From the NCBI GenBank assembly GCA_964566425.1, contig CAZMIL010000019.1, positions 1 to 12,520 on the forward strand: a stretch of 12,520 nucleotides of DNA, written 5' to 3'. A program made the position numbers and the translations under genes. The stretch is from CAZMIL01 sp964566425. GTDB taxonomy: Bacteria > Patescibacteriota > Microgenomatia > UBA1406 > GWC2-37-13. This document shows positions 10,798 through 12,520 of this stretch, piece by piece (within the stretch, counting starts at the first letter, position 1; every line of letters starts with the position of its first letter). Below the pieces are notes generated by a model. It saw only the letters and a program-made list of their open reading frames with translations. It searched no databases and was not told the origin of the DNA.

Positions 10798-12520
10798 CTC
10801 GCGATCAATTCAACAATATTTTGACTTCTTGCGCTTAAAAAAGACTCCTTCTAGATTGATTCAGAGAAAACTAAGAGCTCTAAAAAAATTTCTGGTTTGG
10901 GCTAGAGATCAGAACAAAATTAATGATCAAGAATTTAGCGAACTTGCGTCGTTTTTGCAAAAAAAGCTTAATTATTTAAGCTCAAGCTGGCCTCAAAGAT
11001 TATTCTTAAGCCTTAAAGATTGGCTGAATGGTATTTATAATAAAAAGTCGTTCGAACATATTGAGGCTGGCGGTCTTAAGCAAAGCCCTGCAATAAATCA
11101 ACCCGAAAACAGTCTCGGTATTCAACACTATCTTGGAATCGCTTTAGTTTTAGTTCTGGTGGCGGCTCTAGGCGCAGGAATCTTCAATCGCTTTTTCAAT
11201 AAGCTTCCGAGCCCTTTTGCCTTTCCTGCTCAGCCTACCAAACCTGCTCAACGTTATCTATCTTTCCAAGGGCGAGTTACCGATAGTTTGGGCAATCCTA
11301 TTGTTACCTCAACCGCCTTTCAATTTAGACTCTACAATACAAAAACCGGCGGGTCTGCTCTTTATTCTTCTGGAAGCTGTTCTCTAGTCCCTGATCAAGA
11401 TGGAATCTTGAATGTTCTAATCGGCGGATCAGGGCTAACTACCGATCAAAATATCTGTGGGGCCGGCGTTCCGGACAATGTCTTTACCGACTTTCCTAAT
11501 ATTTATTTAGGAATCACGGTCGGGACTGATTCCGAAGCAACTCCTCGACAACAAATAGCCAATGTGGGCTATGCGATTAATGCCGAAACATTACAGGGTC
11601 TTCCTCCTGGCGTGGATAAATCAACGGTTCCCTATTTAAATACGAACGGAGATATTTTGATTGCAACCTCTGGCGCGGGTCTCAAATCTTTATGGGAAAG
11701 TGCAAATTTCACGATCGCGAGTTCTAACGATCTGGTTTTGCAGTCCGGTGGACCGACACTCGGCACAGGAGACATAGTTCTTCAAGCTACAGGCAGCGGG
11801 GCTCTCAAATTCAGAACCGGTGGGACTACCGATGCGGCAAACAGAATCTACATCGCCAATGGTGGTAATGTTGGAATTGGAACTTCAACTCCTAATACTT
11901 TTAAATTGGAAGTTGGGGGAAATGTCGGACCGAGTGTCGGCTCAGCCTATGATCTGGGCTCATCTGCTCGCCGTTGGTCAACTGTTTATGGCGATACTGG
12001 TAATTTCACTACTCTTTCTGCTAGCAATACCGCCATTTCCGGAACGACCTCCAGTGATTTTTTGATTAATTCCGATAATGCTACTAATGATATTGAAGAC
12101 GCGACTTTAACTTTTGAAAGAGGCATACCGGCTACGAACACGCAATTTAGATGGAATTCGGCAACCAAGCAATTGACAACCAATACGCCCTCTTTTGCAA
12201 TCTTGCCGGATAGCTCCATCGTCTACTCCGGAACTGCGGCTTTTATTGTCAATCAAGTCCAAAATCAAGATGTTTTGACTGCATCTGCCTCAGGTACACC
12301 AGTCTTCACAGTTACCAGGCCTTCCGGATCAACCGCAAATGGTTTTACTCTTGCTTCGGCTTCTTCAGGTAATGGCGTGGGTATTGCTGCATCGGGAACA
12401 GATACAAACATTAGCTTATCAGTCAATGGTAAAGGTTCAGGAACAATTGATATTGGTAACACATCAACAGGAAATGTCAATCTAGCAGGAGGATCATCAT
12501 CAACAGGTTGTACTGTCACC
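10781..12520 (+). CDS. Giant tail-fibre-like surface protein with cytoplasmic core-binding-like domain, partial
   Basis: The frame is open from ATG 10781 (or 10784) to the right edge, 580 codons without a stop. Layout: residues 7-45 (SRSIQQYFDFLRLKKTPSRL...KKFLVWARDQ) resemble the first helices of an integrase core-binding domain and are followed by a second helical pair (50-86). One transmembrane helix follows (about 116-134), then a proline-rich linker (141-157). Next is a domain of the type RYLSFQGRVTDSLGNPIVTS...FRLYNTKTGGSALY (158-195) with DGILNVLIGG and YLGITVGTDSEATPRQQIAN (242-261), common at the base of fibre-like bacterial surface proteins. After that come tail-fibre signatures: GNVGIGTSTPNTFKLEVGG (362-380), AYDLGSSARRWSTVYG (389-404) and long Thr/Ser/Asn/Gly repeats. 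It is probably a cell-surface fibre or adhesin. It overlaps the previous gene by 17 nt. The C-terminus is not visible. Confidence 0.85.
   Translation, partial: MMEKVNSRSIQQYFDFLRLKKTPSRLIQRKLRALKKFLVWARDQNKINDQEFSELASFLQKKLNYLSSSWPQRLFLSLKDWLNGIYNKKSFEHIEAGGLKQSPAINQPENSLGIQHYLGIALVLVLVAALGAGIFNRFFNKLPSPFAFPAQPTKPAQRYLSFQGRVTDSLGNPIVTSTAFQFRLYNTKTGGSALYSSGSCSLVPDQDGILNVLIGGSGLTTDQNICGAGVPDNVFTDFPNIYLGITVGTDSEATPRQQIANVGYAINAETLQGLPPGVDKSTVPYLNTNGDILIATSGAGLKSLWESANFTIASSNDLVLQSGGPTLGTGDIVLQATGSGALKFRTGGTTDAANRIYIANGGNVGIGTSTPNTFKLEVGGNVGPSVGSAYDLGSSARRWSTVYGDTGNFTTLSASNTAISGTTSSDFLINSDNATNDIEDATLTFERGIPATNTQFRWNSATKQLTTNTPSFAILPDSSIVYSGTAAFIVNQVQNQDVLTASASGTPVFTVTRPSGSTANGFTLASASSGNGVGIAASGTDTNISLSVNGKGSGTIDIGNTSTGNVNLAGGSSSTGCTVT

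Noticed and set aside
11820..12519. Frames of about 77-84 codons on both strands near the right edge
   Set aside because: They are shadows of the fibre gene, whose frame is open for 580 codons and carries tail-fibre motifs.

Overview
This window looks like chromosomal DNA from an uncultivated Patescibacteria/CPR bacterium, probably in or near Microgenomates. That placement is an inference from gene content: a short, split ComEC next to ComEA, a PaaX-like regulator, many small membrane-anchored Ig-like surface proteins, and a very large tail-fibre-like surface protein. Genes are tightly packed, strong Shine-Dalgarno sequences are rare, and several genes appear leaderless. No long ORF contains an in-frame TGA, and the PaaX-like gene ends with TGA, so the ordinary bacterial code fits better than the TGA=Gly code of Gracilibacteria/Absconditabacteria. 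No rRNA, tRNA, CRISPR array or insertion sequence was seen.

Left block (1-2550, minus strand). An operon reads leftward from about 2550: a six-helix membrane protein resembling a histidine-kinase sensor without its kinase, a secreted beta-sandwich protein (WxL-like end domain), a membrane-anchored DUF916-like partner, and the start of secE, which runs off the left edge. Gene joints are overlaps or an 18-nt gap.

Centre-left (2569-4905, plus strand). A DNA-uptake operon: comEA (SLBB + helix-hairpin-helix), a ComEC membrane channel domain, and the ComEC metallo-beta-lactamase domain as a separate gene with its own membrane segment. The family's usual N-terminal ComEC domain is absent.

Centre (4964-9335). 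A PaaX-like repressor (minus) is divergent from a second surface operon (plus) of a Cys-rich WxL-like secreted protein, a DUF916-like anchored partner with a cytoplasmic coiled tail, and a Gly/Pro/Ser-linker Ig-like membrane protein. The two good sigma70-type promoters face away from each other, and an inverted repeat overlaps the -10 box of the surface operon. The WxL-like plus DUF916-like pair therefore occurs twice in the window, in the same transcriptional order, and resembles the WxL/WxLIP pairs of Firmicutes with the tryptophans replaced.

Right block (9321-12520). A small anchored Big-1-like protein (minus) overlaps the preceding operon tail to tail. A very AT-rich, repeat-bearing gap of about 460 bp follows. 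Beyond it lie a stand-alone integrase core-binding-domain protein without a catalytic domain and an overlapping gene open to the right edge (at least 580 codons). The latter joins a short core-binding-like helical domain, one transmembrane helix and an extracellular tail-fibre-like region. This pairing of integrase-derived cytoplasmic modules with a giant surface fibre is the most unusual item in the window.
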